Assembly: GCA_004335635.1 (NCBI GenBank)
Contig: QAXH01004440.1
Coordinates: forward strand, 6,537 to 53,543
Source: Chloromonas sp. AAM2
Taxonomy: Eukaryota; Chlorophyta; Chlorophyceae; Chlamydomonadales; Chlamydomonadaceae
DNA: 47,007 bases
Direction of reading: 5' to 3'
Shown here in pieces: positions 33,523 through 46,299 of this stretch (its first letter is position 1; the number at the start of each line of letters is the position of its first letter). The notes below the pieces were generated by a model, which was not told the DNA's origin, did no database searches, and saw only the letters and a list, made by a program, of their open reading frames with translations. Both the position numbers and the translations under genes were made by a program.

Positions 33523-36500
33523 TCAGGATTGGCTTGTACTTTGCAGCCTTTGGAACGTACTTAGATGCCACATGCGCACCAAGGTTGAAACCAGCATGCC
33601 ACCCGCGTACACTAGGGCAGCATGGAGGTTTGGGTGTGCCACGCCACAGGTTCCGAGCGCAAGGCTGTGGCACAAGGCTTTGAACAGCCGAATGACAAGC
33701 AGTTGAGGCAAGGGCGTCTGCAGGCACAAGAAAGGAAGCTCAGTCAGCCCAGGGCACTGCTGTTCCTTTGGCCTTCAGTTGGCTGTATTAGCAAAAAGTT
33801 CTATTGATAACCAATCAAGCAAGCTAAATGCTGACTCGAGAGTAGCTGCAACTCACTGCTTGCCACTTGCTTGCAGCCTCGACGAGAAGCCAGCCCATCG
33901 CCGTGGTGACTGTGTCTGACATGCAGAAAGAGCATGACGTGTGGGTCGGGCCAACAAAGCACAAGTCGGTCGCCTGTTGTGGAGATGGACATGTGTGTTT
34001 GAACGGCAGCTTGAAGCTGGACAGTGCTAGATTGATAGTGCCATGACCCTGATATGAAACACACCTGGTCAAAGGGTGCAACTAACAGCACCATGGAGAT
34101 CGCATCCACGTGATGAGATGCGTCGATAGCCCATGTGGAGGCTTGCACTGAAGTCTTGAGACTCAGGTATAGGAATGCCAGTGATTGGAAAGCATGCACA
34201 GCAGGCATCCAGGCCTGCACAAAAGCACAGATTTGTTATCTCCTGTGTGATTTGACAAGTGCGACAAATGTTTTGACAAATGTTGCGTTCTGACAAGAAG
34301 GATTCTCAATGCTTACTGCCTTTAAACCATACGAGATAATTGATCCGAGTAACCGCTGCGTGCAAGGCTCCGAGATAGCTGGATTTGTCAGGGGCCACAC
34401 GGCTTCCAATTCCATTAGTATACATCTTTGCCTTTTTATGCGTTGGCTGAGTATTTGTGCAGTAATTGCGGGAGTACGCTAGCCTGCCATGTAGACAGGG
34501 GCCAGATGCAGGCAAGATGTGATGATTGGAAAGCAACGGCCACCAGACGGGTTGCATTGCCAGATGATTATATGTAGACATACCAGGATGGTCCCACACC
34601 CATCGTAGACGCCAGCAAGCCATGTACAGGCGATGTTGTTTACCGTCTGATTACTGCTAGCTCATCTCTTCTTTCATTTGTTTGTGAGCCTACCAACCCA
34701 GAGGCACAATTGAACGCACGTGCCTTTACCTTCCAATCACCCAGCCAAGTTACGCCACTGATTGAAGCCGCCATCAGTATGTAGCCAACGTTGTGCAGGA
34801 GGATCGCTGGCAGTTCATGCTGGAGGCACCCTGCCTGGACTGAACGCCAGATTTGGGCAGCTCCACTGGCCAACACAGCCGCGGCCCAGGGCCGTACAAG
34901 ACATGACATCTGTAGGCATTGGAGGGCAGGAAGGTACTATTGCAGCGATAGGAGATGCGCAATACAGTGTGAGCATTGACAGCGGTGCAGAAAGCAAATC
35001 CAGGCTGGTCCATGTTACCCAGCTCTTGTACCCGCATACCCAGACCGCCCCACGCGCGTGGTCACACGAATTCTGCCAACACAATGATCTTGTTTTTGTG
35101 AGGTAGGCTTGTGTGAGGTAGGCTTCGTGCCCTTCAGGCCAGGCGTCGTTTCAACGTTTGCGGTTGAACTTGCCTTACCGCTTCTTGACGGTCTCACGGA
35201 CGTCAATGACTTTGGTTGCGTGATGAAAGGATGCACCCTCGCTGCGTCATGTCGGACGGCGGTAATCAGGTGACCGAAACCCCAGCAAAGCCCTGACCTG
35301 TAACAGCGACGCGATGTTCAGCGACGCTGACTTCTCGCAAGTGCCGGCACCTTTTTCGCAACCGCCGGCACGCGCGCATGTGCATTCACTAACTTTCAGC
35401 CAGCTTCTGGCATAAGAAAGATCTATGAGATTGATTGGAAACACTTGGAAGCCAACATCAACAGGCGGTTCGGCTGCCCCATGTTCTGACATCACATGCC
35501 CATACATTTCACCATGTGTGCCATTCGTGCATTCGCTATGCCCTGCATATCGTGATGCCAGGTAGTGAGGGAGCCCGGTGCCGAGTTGCTTGTGACCAAA
35601 ACGAACGCACACCACCCATGCACATGTCGCCATGCACCTTGCCAAGCATACCAGATTGAAGGGCTCGCCGCTGGGCGCAAAGCGGTCAGTAGCACAGAAC
35701 CCCCCCTAGCCCCCTTGTGACTGAACCCATGCCAGTCACTGATAGCAAGCAATGCCCTTGACTCATGCTGCCAGATCGGTCAACCGCATGCACGCTGTGA
35801 CCACTCAATCTTGTGCACGTGATGCCATGCCATGCAATCTCAAGCACGTTGGTGGAGGGCGGGCTGATAGGCGCGTAGCGGGCGGGCTGCCATATCGGTG
35901 GCATGTGAATCCCTTCCGATTCACATGATCACATCAGGGAGTGGTCCCCAAGCGGAGCCGCCATGACACCTCGTCATTAGTGTACCAGGGCACCAGGCAA
36001 AGGGAACTGGTTGTGTCCCAGCTAAGGGTACAATCCTCAGGTACACAGAAACAACAGGCAGGTGTTGAGCAAACCTTGGACTGCGCGGTTCTCGCCTGCT
36101 GTCAATCTCTCGCGCCCGCACTGTTCGCTACCGCAACCGCACTGTGCTCAGTCCCAACACTCAGCACCACACACCTGTCTCCGGGACCATTCGCGGTACT
36201 CAACGCTTTCTTGCATCGTCCAGACTACCCGCAGCCTGTCCATCCAGGACTGAGTTGGTGTGCGCATCTCTTGCAGAGGATCACGCGATGTGCCAGAGCT
36301 TTCATGGGAGCTGCTAAATGCAGGCTGTGCAGGCGCGCTGTCACCCGAGGTAGCGGTGCTGTGATTCGATGCGTACGGGACTCGTATTGGCAGTGAGTCA
36401 TAACTCCAGATCCCGCTTGAAGCTGCAGCACCGTCTGCACGTCCAATGCCGCTTGCTGCCTCTGTGCTTTGATTAAAGTCGGTGTTGTGGGCTCTGCCGT

Positions 36501-39500
36501 CCCACAACTCGCCGGCACATGCGCCATGCGAGAAAAGCGCAAAAAGTTCAGCCGGAGTGGCCCCTATTCCACCCTGGCTATGCGCCCATGCGCTAAGAGC
36601 GGCCTGCACTTGGCCCGGTGGCAGTGAACAGACGACAGTCTCCAGCAGTGCAGTGCATGTATCGGCAGGCTGTGCAGCGGCCAGGTGCAGTGCGGTGCAG
36701 CCCGCCGCATCCTCCAGCTCCCATGGCCAGGACCAGCCCAGCCCCCCATACAGCGTGCCCCACCTGCACAAGCATTACAATAGACGGCCATCCTGCAAAA
36801 CGCCACATCATCATCGTACCCATGTGCACAGCAGCCAGGTGTAAGATGTGTGCATGGAATGGCAAGGTGCGGCGCAACGCCATGTGTAGATCAGATCAGC
36901 ACACAAATCATGACCATAAGCCTCAGATTAGCACGGCTCAGATGCCCCTGACAGCACACCACAACATGCAAGACAAAATGCTGCTCATGCTGTCAGGCCA
37001 TGCAGTCCATATCAAACGTGGTACAGTGTCACTGGGCACAGAGGGGGCCATCATTCTAATCATTAGCATGCCGGCACAAAAGGCATCAGCTGCTCGCCAA
37101 ATGTCTTGTCAGCCTAGGCAAGCGTGTTCAAGCCGCTTTCCCTGCCAGCCAGCGCAACCCGAGACCCACCTGAACACCTGAGCCAGAACGGCAGGCTGGC
37201 CTGACACGACAGCCGCATGCAGTAGGCTTGTTTGGCCCCCAGACAAGCTCCGGTCAGCTCCACTTGTGTCTGAGTGGCTCGTTGCTGAGTCCCCACCGGC
37301 AATGCTGTAAGCAGGTGAACTGGTGGGGCGATAGTGGGCAGCCCGTACCAGCCATGCACTTGGGGTGATAACCGTTTCCATGGGCAAGCCAGTTGCTGCA
37401 AGGTCATGAGAAGATGCTTGCGGCTTGGCTGTCTCATCTCCCTTGTGCAGCGGGTCACCAGTCTTGCTGCGGCTTGCATTGTGTTGCTTTTCGAGCTGCC
37501 AGGTATCCACAATTATCTCTGCCACTGCACCCAGGCCATTCTGCACTGCATACATCAGCAGGTCGTCACCCAGCTGTGACATGACACTGTCAGGCAGTGT
37601 GGGTGTCTGACCGGACTGGGTGCCAGTTGAGCGGTGGTGGTGGGTCAGCCACATGCCCAGGTCCTCCAACAGGCATCGTGAAGCATCGCAAAGCGGCAGT
37701 ATGCCAGAAGGTGAGTCGGCTGTGCTGGTGGGGCTGTTTACTGCTGTGCCAGGTAGCAGAGGCAGCGGTGCAGAGATTGAGTTGGCCTCTCCACATAGCT
37801 CTTCAGCAGTGTCCATGCATTCACCAGTGTGCTCACTGGTGCGCAGTCTCCTGGAAGCTTCTGGCATATGCTGGGCCGGCTGCTCAGTCCCCAAGCGTTC
37901 CATGTGCTGCACCAGCTCAGCCACAGCTTCCTTGCAGCTGCCCGGCAGCACCAGCAGCGGCATGTGGGACACCAGCAGCTCAAAGCCTGGCTTGTCACCG
38001 GTCGCCCAGGAGCTTGATGCTCTGTTCATGCTAGCAGCACTGTCGTGTGTAGCAGCTTTGGCAGGGTTGGCTTCGCTTGAGGGCAAAGAGTCAAGTGACG
38101 ATTGCCCAGCGGATGCCAAGGATGCTGGGTTGCTGGGTGCATGTGATAGTCCTGCCTGTGGTGCTGCGCCCTTCTTGCACCACAGCTCCAGGTACAGCAG
38201 ACCGGGGGTTGAGTGATCCAATGTCACCACCACCTGTTAACACACGTCAGAAAAGCAAGCAGGTATGAACGTAATTCCACTGACAAGGTCAAGAGCGTCA
38301 GGCAGCTACACCGAGCAAAAGCAAAACGCCATTCAAGTGAGCATGGATCGCATAAAGGAAAGCAACGTCGCGTTGAATTCGCCTGCAGCATTTGCAAGGC
38401 CTGCTGCGCATTAAACTTTTTGAAATCATTGCCAGGCGCGAAAGACCCGGGGATAATCGGAAGGTTGTGCGGCCACAAATGATCTGACCAACGCTGTCTC
38501 TTGCGACAGGTGTTGGTGTGTACAGTCTGCTAGCGATATGCAGTCATGCCAACCCGCAGCGCTGCTGCTAAACTGCACTCGCCTTCTGAGCAATCGTGTG
38601 AACAGGTGCTTCCGCGTGTTCAACCGTCAAGCGGCCATCGTCAGCAGGTACCCGCTCGACAGATACGGGCAGGTAGCCGCTGCCCAGCCGCCGCGCCAGC
38701 AGCATGACATCCAACGTTGAACTATCCTGAGAGATGCGCTGCAGGGACGCCGCCGAATCAGTCGGCAGAGAAGCGCAAAGTGGTTGCCAGCCGTGCAGAC
38801 GACTGTTCACAGGCAGCTTTGCGGCGACCCTGAAAGTAAACTGCTGGCTGACCGCATCCGGACCACATCCTGAACTCATTTGCATCGCTTCAGAGCTTGG
38901 AGGCATCGCCGCACTGGTCTGTGACGTACTATCCGGTAAGCAATGCACGGCTGGCGAGACAGCTACGATCTGACAAGCGGCTGCTTCTGTTTTGTCCAAG
39001 ATGCGCCCAGCTGCGTCCGTAGGTATGTACATGCCATTACTGCCATCCCAGCGGCCCACCATCACCTCATCAGCAGCCTGAAGACAGAGCATTCCCAAAG
39101 GCATCGTCAAGTCAGTCACTCTGGTGCCATGGCCGTGCATTGGCTATTTCGCGGCAGCTGAATGCACACTGCAGCACACATGCAGCACACCCTGCCTGTC
39201 ACGAGCTAACATGGCAACTTGCACAGTCAGCTCACACCTAGTTCCTCGCAAAGAGTGGCAGCATTGCAACGTCTAGTAGGCACCAGACTGTAGTGTAAAG
39301 GATTGTGTCTATCACATATGGCTAGCAAGCACCTTGCACGTCAACGTCTTCCTACTTCTGGTTCTGTACAGGCTACAGGTACAGGTACACTGCACCGGGG
39401 ACCTCTGCACGTCTCATAGGCTCTCAGGCTATTGGTACCCAGGGCCACTGGACCAGAATCACACATGACCTCTGCGCAGGTTGGCCATGCAGGGACAGGC

Positions 39501-42500
39501 AACGAGTACTGCACCAATATTCATGGCGCTGGCACACCTGAATGCACATGGTGGTTCCATCCTGAAGCAGTTTGCCCATGGGGTTGGTTGTCATCAGATG
39601 AGTGATGAGATCCAGCATGTCGCCAGTAAGAGTGACATTTCCATCTCCACCCTCTCCATCGCCCTCGCCATTCCTGAGAAAGTCCATGGTTAGCATGACA
39701 CTGCCGCTGCGGAGCGCCAGACCTACCATCCTGACATGTGGTGATCTGCAAGCGACAAATGAGCGGAGCAGCAGACGTACTGTGGCCACACTCTTCTCAA
39801 ACAGACCTGCCGTCTTGGCAGTCTGAATCACGAGCCGGAATCCCGAGCTCATAAAGATGGCAGTCCACAGCCCAGGATGCGGAAGCCCATGATGATGGCA
39901 GTCTACACCCAGGCGGCCGCTGTTGTATGCAGGTTTCTCCTGTTGCCCCCTACGTTCCATCTCCCTGCTTACCAACTAGTTGAAACCAGCAGTACTCCAT
40001 CAACATGACCAACTGATGCAATGAACCATGGTACATTCTACCAGTACCAAGTGAATGATGAGCTGCATGCACGTCAGGGAACTTCATCCCAAAACCCTCT
40101 GAATGGGCAGTCCGGCGAAGCCGGACTCTTTAGCCTGCAAAGCAGGCGTTGTCCGGGCATCTGCCCGGACGCCAGAAGTGAAGAGTTCCGGGAATCCCGG
40201 ATTTTGCACATATTGCCACTGCCAGTGTCCGGGGGAGCCTCTTGCTGCAAAGAGGCAAGCACACTGCTGCTCAATGAATGGCATGCACGTGGGGAGCATG
40301 TGGGCTTTCCGCGGCGCCCACCGTTGTCGCACACAAAACCTACTTGACTATGTGCTCGGGTTTTGTGCTCGTCAGCCGTGACCCACACCTGTTGGCTACC
40401 GCGAGCTACAATGGCACGCTGCCACTCACGCTGCAGCCTGTTTGAATACCGGGCAACTCTTTTGAACATGCCATGCGACTCCCAGCCTTTTTGAATGCTG
40501 TGCGATTCGGAAACCCTTCTGGTCACCATGCAATACAGAGCCTTAGCAGGGGCCTGGATTGCGTGCAATGTGGTGGAATCAAGCGCCGGGTGCAACTTCA
40601 CAGTCCAAGTGCAACTTAACAACATTTGGCCCTTGAATAGCCTTCCACTGGTCTGTTGCGCTCTGTGGCACGCATGCATACAGCAAACTCATAAAGCAGA
40701 AGTCAGCTGTGCAGCTTAGTTGGCTGAACACTACCAGTGGCTGATGCTGCTGGAGCTTGTCAACGCACTGCGCCAGGGGCTTGTCAACTGCGCTGGGGCT
40801 TGTCAACGCACTGCGCAAGGGCTGAGAGGCTGCCAGCAGATTGTGATACAGTCGATGAGTTTACAGAGTGGCAGAAGGAAGTCAATGGACAGGGGTACGG
40901 GGGCGCAGCCCAGCGTCCGATTTTGAATTCCCGGAATATTGTACGAGTTGATGCCAAAGATCCGGGCAGGCCCCCGGACACAAGTGCCATCCGGGAATCC
41001 CGCCAAACCACAAGAGGCTATGAAGTACCCTGATGCACGTGCGGGCAAGCTGGCAGATTCCAGACTTCCAGCATCAAGTTCTATGCTGATCAACTGGCAT
41101 GTTGTGTGCATGTTATGATCATCACATCACCAGGTTCCCATGCCGTACCTGCGGCTCAGCTGATCCTCCAGCTGCACAAGTAGATCAGCCGGCAGATGTT
41201 GCAGTCCAATACCACTGATTTTGATGAATACCTGCACAGCAAAGACAATAACGGACAAAGTGCGAGCTGGCCGTACAAAAAAATTGGACTGCTGGCAAGA
41301 GTTGGATCACATATGCTTGTGCTTTCATGTGAATCTCGAACTTATTGCACTGCCATGTGACGACCTGAGCCGTGTGGTGTTCCGTTTTGGAGTCGCGAAA
41401 ACCATTTCTCCTCTCTCTTTTCTCTCTCTCCATCACGAGCACGATGTTGCAGTACTCACCGAGAAATGCGCATGCCACGCGTTTCGTGCATACCGCAGAT
41501 TACGCTGTTGCGCAATGGCTTGCGACGTGGCTCTCGCTGACCATAGTCGATGCTCTCCCGGTTCAGGACTCCCAGCCAACATGGTGGGCTCGCGGTCGAA
41601 GCTTGGGCGTGGCATGGACGTAAGCGATGGGCCTGCGGGCACGGAGTGGGCAGCAGACAAGGCGAACTCAGTTTCCTCCACCAACCTTCCTGGTCAGAAG
41701 CAAGCGCCTTAACACGACTGCAGGCAAGCTTGCCGGCCGTGGCGTTGTTGTCAGATTCCGTCTCAACTAGCGTTGTTTTCACATGATTGGCATGGCGCAT
41801 TGGTCGTCCTAGTATCAGACGCAAGAACCGTCACAGAACTGTCACAGAACATCTTTTTTTAGTCTCGTAACCTCGTAAGATAACCCTGACCTCGTACATC
41901 GTGCAAGACAGCCCTAGTCTTGGCACCGTGGAAGTGCACGAAAGCATGAAAACGAGGGTTAACGAGAGCTACTGCTCAGGCCTACCATGCAAAAGAGTAA
42001 GCGAAACATCTGAGTCAGTTGTCAGGTCGCTGAGCGAATCCGAGGCTTGACCGGCGAAGCTAGCTTCCGCAATGAGCTGCGACGTGTTGTCAAGGTATCC
42101 GGGTGCTGATGCAAGCGCAAGCGATGACTGCGGCCAGAGCCGCACTTTATTTCCTGAGTGACGAATGGGAGGCTCCGCTGCATTTCCGTTGGCCCGAGCC
42201 TCGGCCCAGGCGATCTGGCTGCTGAAAGGTTGGCTGCCCCCGCGGATAAGACGTAGAGCGACCATTATGGCTTGAATTGGTTGTTGATGTTGCTGCAAGT
42301 ACAGGCGATTTGCACAACCAAACTGTTATGTTGCAGCCCAGTGGTGCAAAAAGTTGCTAAATCCACTGGGCGCCTTTTGGGCGTCTAGAAGGGACTCTAA
42401 CCCCACGAACAGGTTCGAAAGCTTGGTGTACGTCGCATACCAGGGAGGGTGCAACTGGTTCAACTGAACGCAGTGAAGCTGATTAGCACCTGACCAGGAC

Positions 42501-44730
42501 TGGTCAGCACCTGACCGGGACATAGGCACCTATCGCGACCTACGCGAGGTAAGACGGGGCGCGAGGGCTCCTTTGAATACATCGCGTCACCTGAACCCCA
42601 CCCCGACGACATCACCTGAACCCCATCCAAACGCTTCTGATAAGCCGCGTGCGTGCGTTTTTTGAACGTGCAGGATAGCAGCAGCATCAAACTCCAGTTG
42701 CATAATCCACGCAGCAGCGCGTGAAATGGATTCCCCTCCGTTTGCAGGACGAGAATGGACATCCAACCAGACTGCCGCAGAACATGCAGCACAGCCATGA
42801 TCGGCAGACTCATCTGAGGCAGTTGAAAGGCAGCGTCACAGGGTTCAGAAAAGTCAATGGCATGTAAAGAAATGGGTAGACTGCAGTGCAGCATAGAGCA
42901 TTTGCACCTGGAAGGCAGTGTACCTGGCCGCACACGCACGCCACAGCACTTGCAACTGCCAGTTCGGCTTTCATGTGCCGTGGAGAGACGAGTAGAACAG
43001 AGTGACAAGTGTTCACGGATGGAGCCACACGATTCATTACCATGTATGGTACCAAAACGGCACCAGCTAAATGTCTGGTGTTGGGGAGCACATACGACAA
43101 GACGACAAGACTGCAGCACATGCATCAACCTGCATCAACGCAGGTGCTGCCTGCATGCCTGTATTGAGTGCCATACACTGCTAAGGCAGGCACCGCCTGG
43201 ACTCACCTGATCTTGAAATGCAAATGCGATTTCGAGCCCCAAGTCCATGTGCATCCTCAGGCAGAATCTGATGCACTCCAGGCAAGGCAGCAGCCCTGTC
43301 GCCACACCAAGCAGCGCCAGCGACCGAAGAATGTGCGACACAATGCAGGCGGACTGGAGCAGACTGGCATGGCCAGTGTGTACCACCACTGCCGGTAGGG
43401 CTGTCAGCATGTGATAGGCTGTCACGTGTGCCAACTCCCAGGAAAACTGCACTGAATCCTTTCCATTCAGCAACGCTGCCAGTGGTGCTGAGATGAACAA
43501 GATGCTGCACAGGCAAAACATTGAGCATTGAAGTTGCAGGGAAGTGAATGTCTGAACCCTATGTGCAGTGCTTGCAGTACTACTGTCTGCTCTACCCAAT
43601 GTTGATTATATGCCAGCTTCGCTTTGTGATGCATTCAAAACATCCAGAAATTGAGAATTCCAGTGTGCACAGTTGTGCACGGATTTGTAGCATGTCATTC
43701 GCCGGTTATGGGCCAAGCCGAGAAGTCTCAGTGTGCTGCTGGTGCTACTGCTACTGCTGCTGATCATGATGGTAAGGGCCCTGATCAAGGGTTTGAAGGC
43801 CTGTTGTCCGGCTTACCTGCAAATGCCTGCGCTGAGAAGCCCCATGGGCTTAGAAACGCCTAGCAAACGCTGAAAATGGAAGAGGCGCATGCCAGTGGGC
43901 AGGGCCGAACCTCCGTCAGGCAAGCCATTACAGGCATACGTGGAACGCTTGCCAGACTCTCCTTCTGCCTCACCAAGCTCCAGCTTCCCCATACCCCCTG
44001 CCGTGACCAGACGCCTCCCCGCCTGGGTCGGATCTTTGATATCGCCTGCCCATGGGCAAAAAACACAAAGCACAGGGCTACCGTCTAACACAGACTGAGG
44101 ATATGATGTCAAAACGTGACAACTTCCAGGCTATGTCAAGCAGCATGCAGTGACGTTTCACGTATGCTTGGGTGCTGGAATAAGAACTGCGGCTTGCCAG
44201 CCTCTATGGTCAGCAGCAGCCTGTTTAGAAGGCCAAGCTCAGAGTTGCCTAGACTGAGTTGGCTGGAGACGCATTTGCAGAAGCTCATGCCAGAACCAGA
44301 ACCATGTCATGTGTGAACGATTGAGGGCAAGAGATTCGGAGAAATAACTTCAGTACTGGATTCTGGTGCTTGAAGACGGGAACGAGGTGGTATGAGACGG
44401 CGATGCGGTTGCAGCACAACCAAAGATGTTCGATCAAACATCTTTGGCGGCCATACTGCCAAGGGGGCAGCATCGCGCGGCGTTGTGTCAAGCGACTAAA
44501 TGTGCTGGAGCAACTCACCAGCTGTCGAAACTCCTTGACCAAAGCAGCTTCAGCCTATTCTCCAGGTGAATACAACCCTTGGCGCGTACCTGAGACTGGG
44601 CTGAAAGCATTGCGCAGTAAACTGGGTGGCGAAGTTCACATTGAACTTCGGACAGGCGTTTCTTCACTTTTTCCATGGCATGTTTGCGGCCGTAGCTTTT
44701 GCTCTGGCGTGCAGCGTGCGTCTTTGCCAA
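33523..44730 (-). CDS. Gene B: membrane-ankyrin protein, tandem paralogue of A
   Basis: Secure exons: 43817-43869, 43207-43504, 42616-42813, 42407-42478, 41986-42292, 41460-41632, 41149-41231, 39538-39745, 38583-39077, 37170-38233, 36175-36763, 34730-34909, 34065-34214, 33523-33717. They join in phase to 1354 residues. Probable 5' exons are 44162 to about 44296 (LGNSELGLLNRLLLTIEAG), 44519-44554 (AEAALVKEFRQL) and one ending at 44590 that may start at Met 44676 or 44730; the join into 43869 is unsettled. Architecture follows gene A: module I (LLQSACIVSHILRSLALLG, MSLPIMAVLHVLRQSGWM), linker, core (VFIKISGIGLQHLPADLL, LALRSGSVMLTMDFL, LLARRLGSGYLPVSVERV), FELLVSHMPLLVLPGSCKE, ankyrin-like GCTALHLAAAQPADTC, module II (MSCLVRPWAAAVLASG, WMPAVHAFQSLAFLYL, TPLPQLLVIRLFKAL). 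The intron after 38583 seems to use a GC donor. No SBP finger seen; function not known. Confidence 0.7.
37567..37675 (-). other. Block almost identical between genes B and A
   Basis: Partner of 24339-24447; see that entry. It lies inside the 37170-38233 exon and encodes the HHHRSTGTQSGQTPTLPDS motif. Confidence 0.85.
40109..40260. repeat. Cluster of GC-rich hairpins in a gene B intron
   Basis: Five perfect inverted repeats follow one another: agtccggc/gccggact (40109-40127), gcctgc/gcaggc (40133-40147), gtccgggca/tgcccggac (40151-40170), tccggga/tcccgga (40187-40201) and gcctct/agaggc (about 40237-40256). Loops are 1-8 nt. Related TCCGGG-rich sequence lies at 40915-41010. The cluster is inside the intron 39746-41148. 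Confidence 0.8.
40755..40826. repeat. Tandem repeat, ~22-bp unit, three copies
   Basis: Three successive copies of gcttgtcaacgcactgcgc with small changes and deletions. In the same gene B intron, between the two TCCGGG-rich segments. Confidence 0.75.
40915..41010. repeat. Second TCCGGG-rich segment
   Basis: Contains attcccggaat, ccgggcaggcccccggacac and atccgggaatcccg. It resembles the hairpin cluster at 40109-40260 in inverted order, so the two may bound an insertion of about 0.9 kb. Confidence 0.55.
44420..44447. other. Perfect 11-bp hairpin
   Basis: CCAAAGATGTT, a 6-nt loop, then AACATCTTTGG. It lies between two 5' exons of gene B, so it would be transcribed as an intron hairpin. It may be chance or a small foldback remnant. 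Confidence 0.6.
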
Positions 44731-46190
44731 TGCAGTCTGCTAAACGGCTCCAATTATGGGTCTAAGTGCGCCAGATGGGTTTCTTAACGCAGTTGGTGGG
44801 CGGCAGTTGGTGGGTGTGGCATTGGCTCGGGGTGTTGGCTCGGGCTTGACCATGTGCTTGGCTGGAAGCCAGCGTAATCGCTGTCTGGCATCCTGAGCTA
44901 CAAAACGCTCCTACGCGGTCCTTTCACACAGCTTTTTGGCTGCCTCACAAGACGTTGATTCAAAGCCGCACCGTGATGTTTTCAACCTTGTGCGCCAATC
45001 ACAGCATGATGTCGGCACCTGCTGGCCTGTAACCACCACGATCCTCTGAGCCTGGAACCGCGTCATGAGCGGACCGGTCGTATCAACGCAGTTGACTGAA
45101 ACGCAAGACTCGTATCATGTGCAAAGATAAACTGTTGAGCTTGGTTTCGGATCGTACAGGGCCAGACCTGGATACTGGCGATTTCGAGTGAGTCCACCCA
45201 TTATCGCCCACCTGCGCATATGTGTTTTGTTGCATGATGGGCGTCAGCGAGGTGTGGCCTTAAGCTGCGAAGCTTCGCTAAGACCCATGGATGACATGCA
45301 GAGGGTCTGAAATGATGCGTGAGGGGCTGCCAGTCAATGCAAGTTTGAAATCACGATGATCGCCCCTGGACATCATCGTCAGGGGTCAGGGACAACGCAC
45401 CAGGCTCAAAAGCTTTGACCAAAGCTGTGTTATTGGTATTGGAGGCTACTGCCGAAAAATCAGCAACTGGATCGGCGACACAACCAGGTGCCGGCACTCA
45501 AGAGCGGAAACTGTTGAGATTCAGACGCAGATCCTTGACATTCAGACACCCCCACTCGATTGTGCACTTGTTTAACGCACTACACACACCGGTCAACTAC
45601 GGAAACTAGTTGGCGGCTTACATCAAGAGGGCGCAGGTGGCGATCTGTAGCCATGTCACAATGCTGGTTACCACTGACGCAGGGAGGGACTCCAACCCGT
45701 TTAACCTGCAAGTGCAGGGGACTGTCCTGAGCTTCCTGAGCAAAGATCAGACAGGAAGGAAACGTTCAGCAAAGACAGTGTGTTGAAAAGAAATCAGAAC
45801 TGAGGCTGAGCAAGAGCGGCAATGGGATTGAGTAAGCACCCTCGGCCTTGGGTTGAGTAAGCACCCTGACACTCACTGCTGACATCAGCAACGACAGAGA
45901 TATCTGAGTGTTCGAGGGCACAGCACTGGGGTAAGTATCGCCGTGGCCAATCTATCCATATGCCTGACAAGCCTGGGCCAGTCCGGGCTCAGGATATATC
46001 CAACATACGTCCCTTCCACAAAAACCAAATGCATGTCACGATATGCTAAGTTGCATATGCGTGAGTCGATGCACTCGTACATACAGCTTCACCTCATGGT
46101 CATGTTTTTCCACTCGGATGTTTTGCAACCATATGACATTTGGTTCACGATAAGCAACTGCACTACTGCACAAAAGGCGGCTTTGGTTCC
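44731..46190. other. Upstream of gene B, no gene recognised
   Basis: About 1.5 kb that should include the gene B promoter or further 5' exons. No SBP zinc-finger pattern or other domain was found on either strand. A 17-bp unit ending gttgagtaagcaccct occurs twice at about 45830-45870. Confidence 0.4.
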
Positions 46191-46299
46191 TGCTTTGTTC
46201 CCTGCTTTCGTTTTGCTTTCTTGCTCAGAGTAGGCCAGGGCGGTGCCCATCCCGTTCCGTGTCCTCTGACGGCTTCCCTGGTGTAAATACATATATATA
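46191..46299 (+). repeat. Dispersed repeat R1, left arm of inverted pair
   Basis: Nearly identical to 1003-1115. An inverted copy starts at 46947, so the two arms enclose about 650 bp. Confidence 0.9.

Noticed and set aside
36175..36763. Ankyrin domain as a separate gene
   Set aside because: Splice phases on both sides link it to the neighbouring exons, as in gene A.
40074..40679. 201-residue minus-strand open frame
   Set aside because: It lies inside a gene B intron and its lower part reads through the hairpin cluster; repeated GC palindromes explain the open frame.
42460..42615. Stop-terminated extension of gene B module I exon
   Set aside because: A CAG/GTGATG donor at 42616 joins in phase to 42478, and the following exons continue the gene A-like order.
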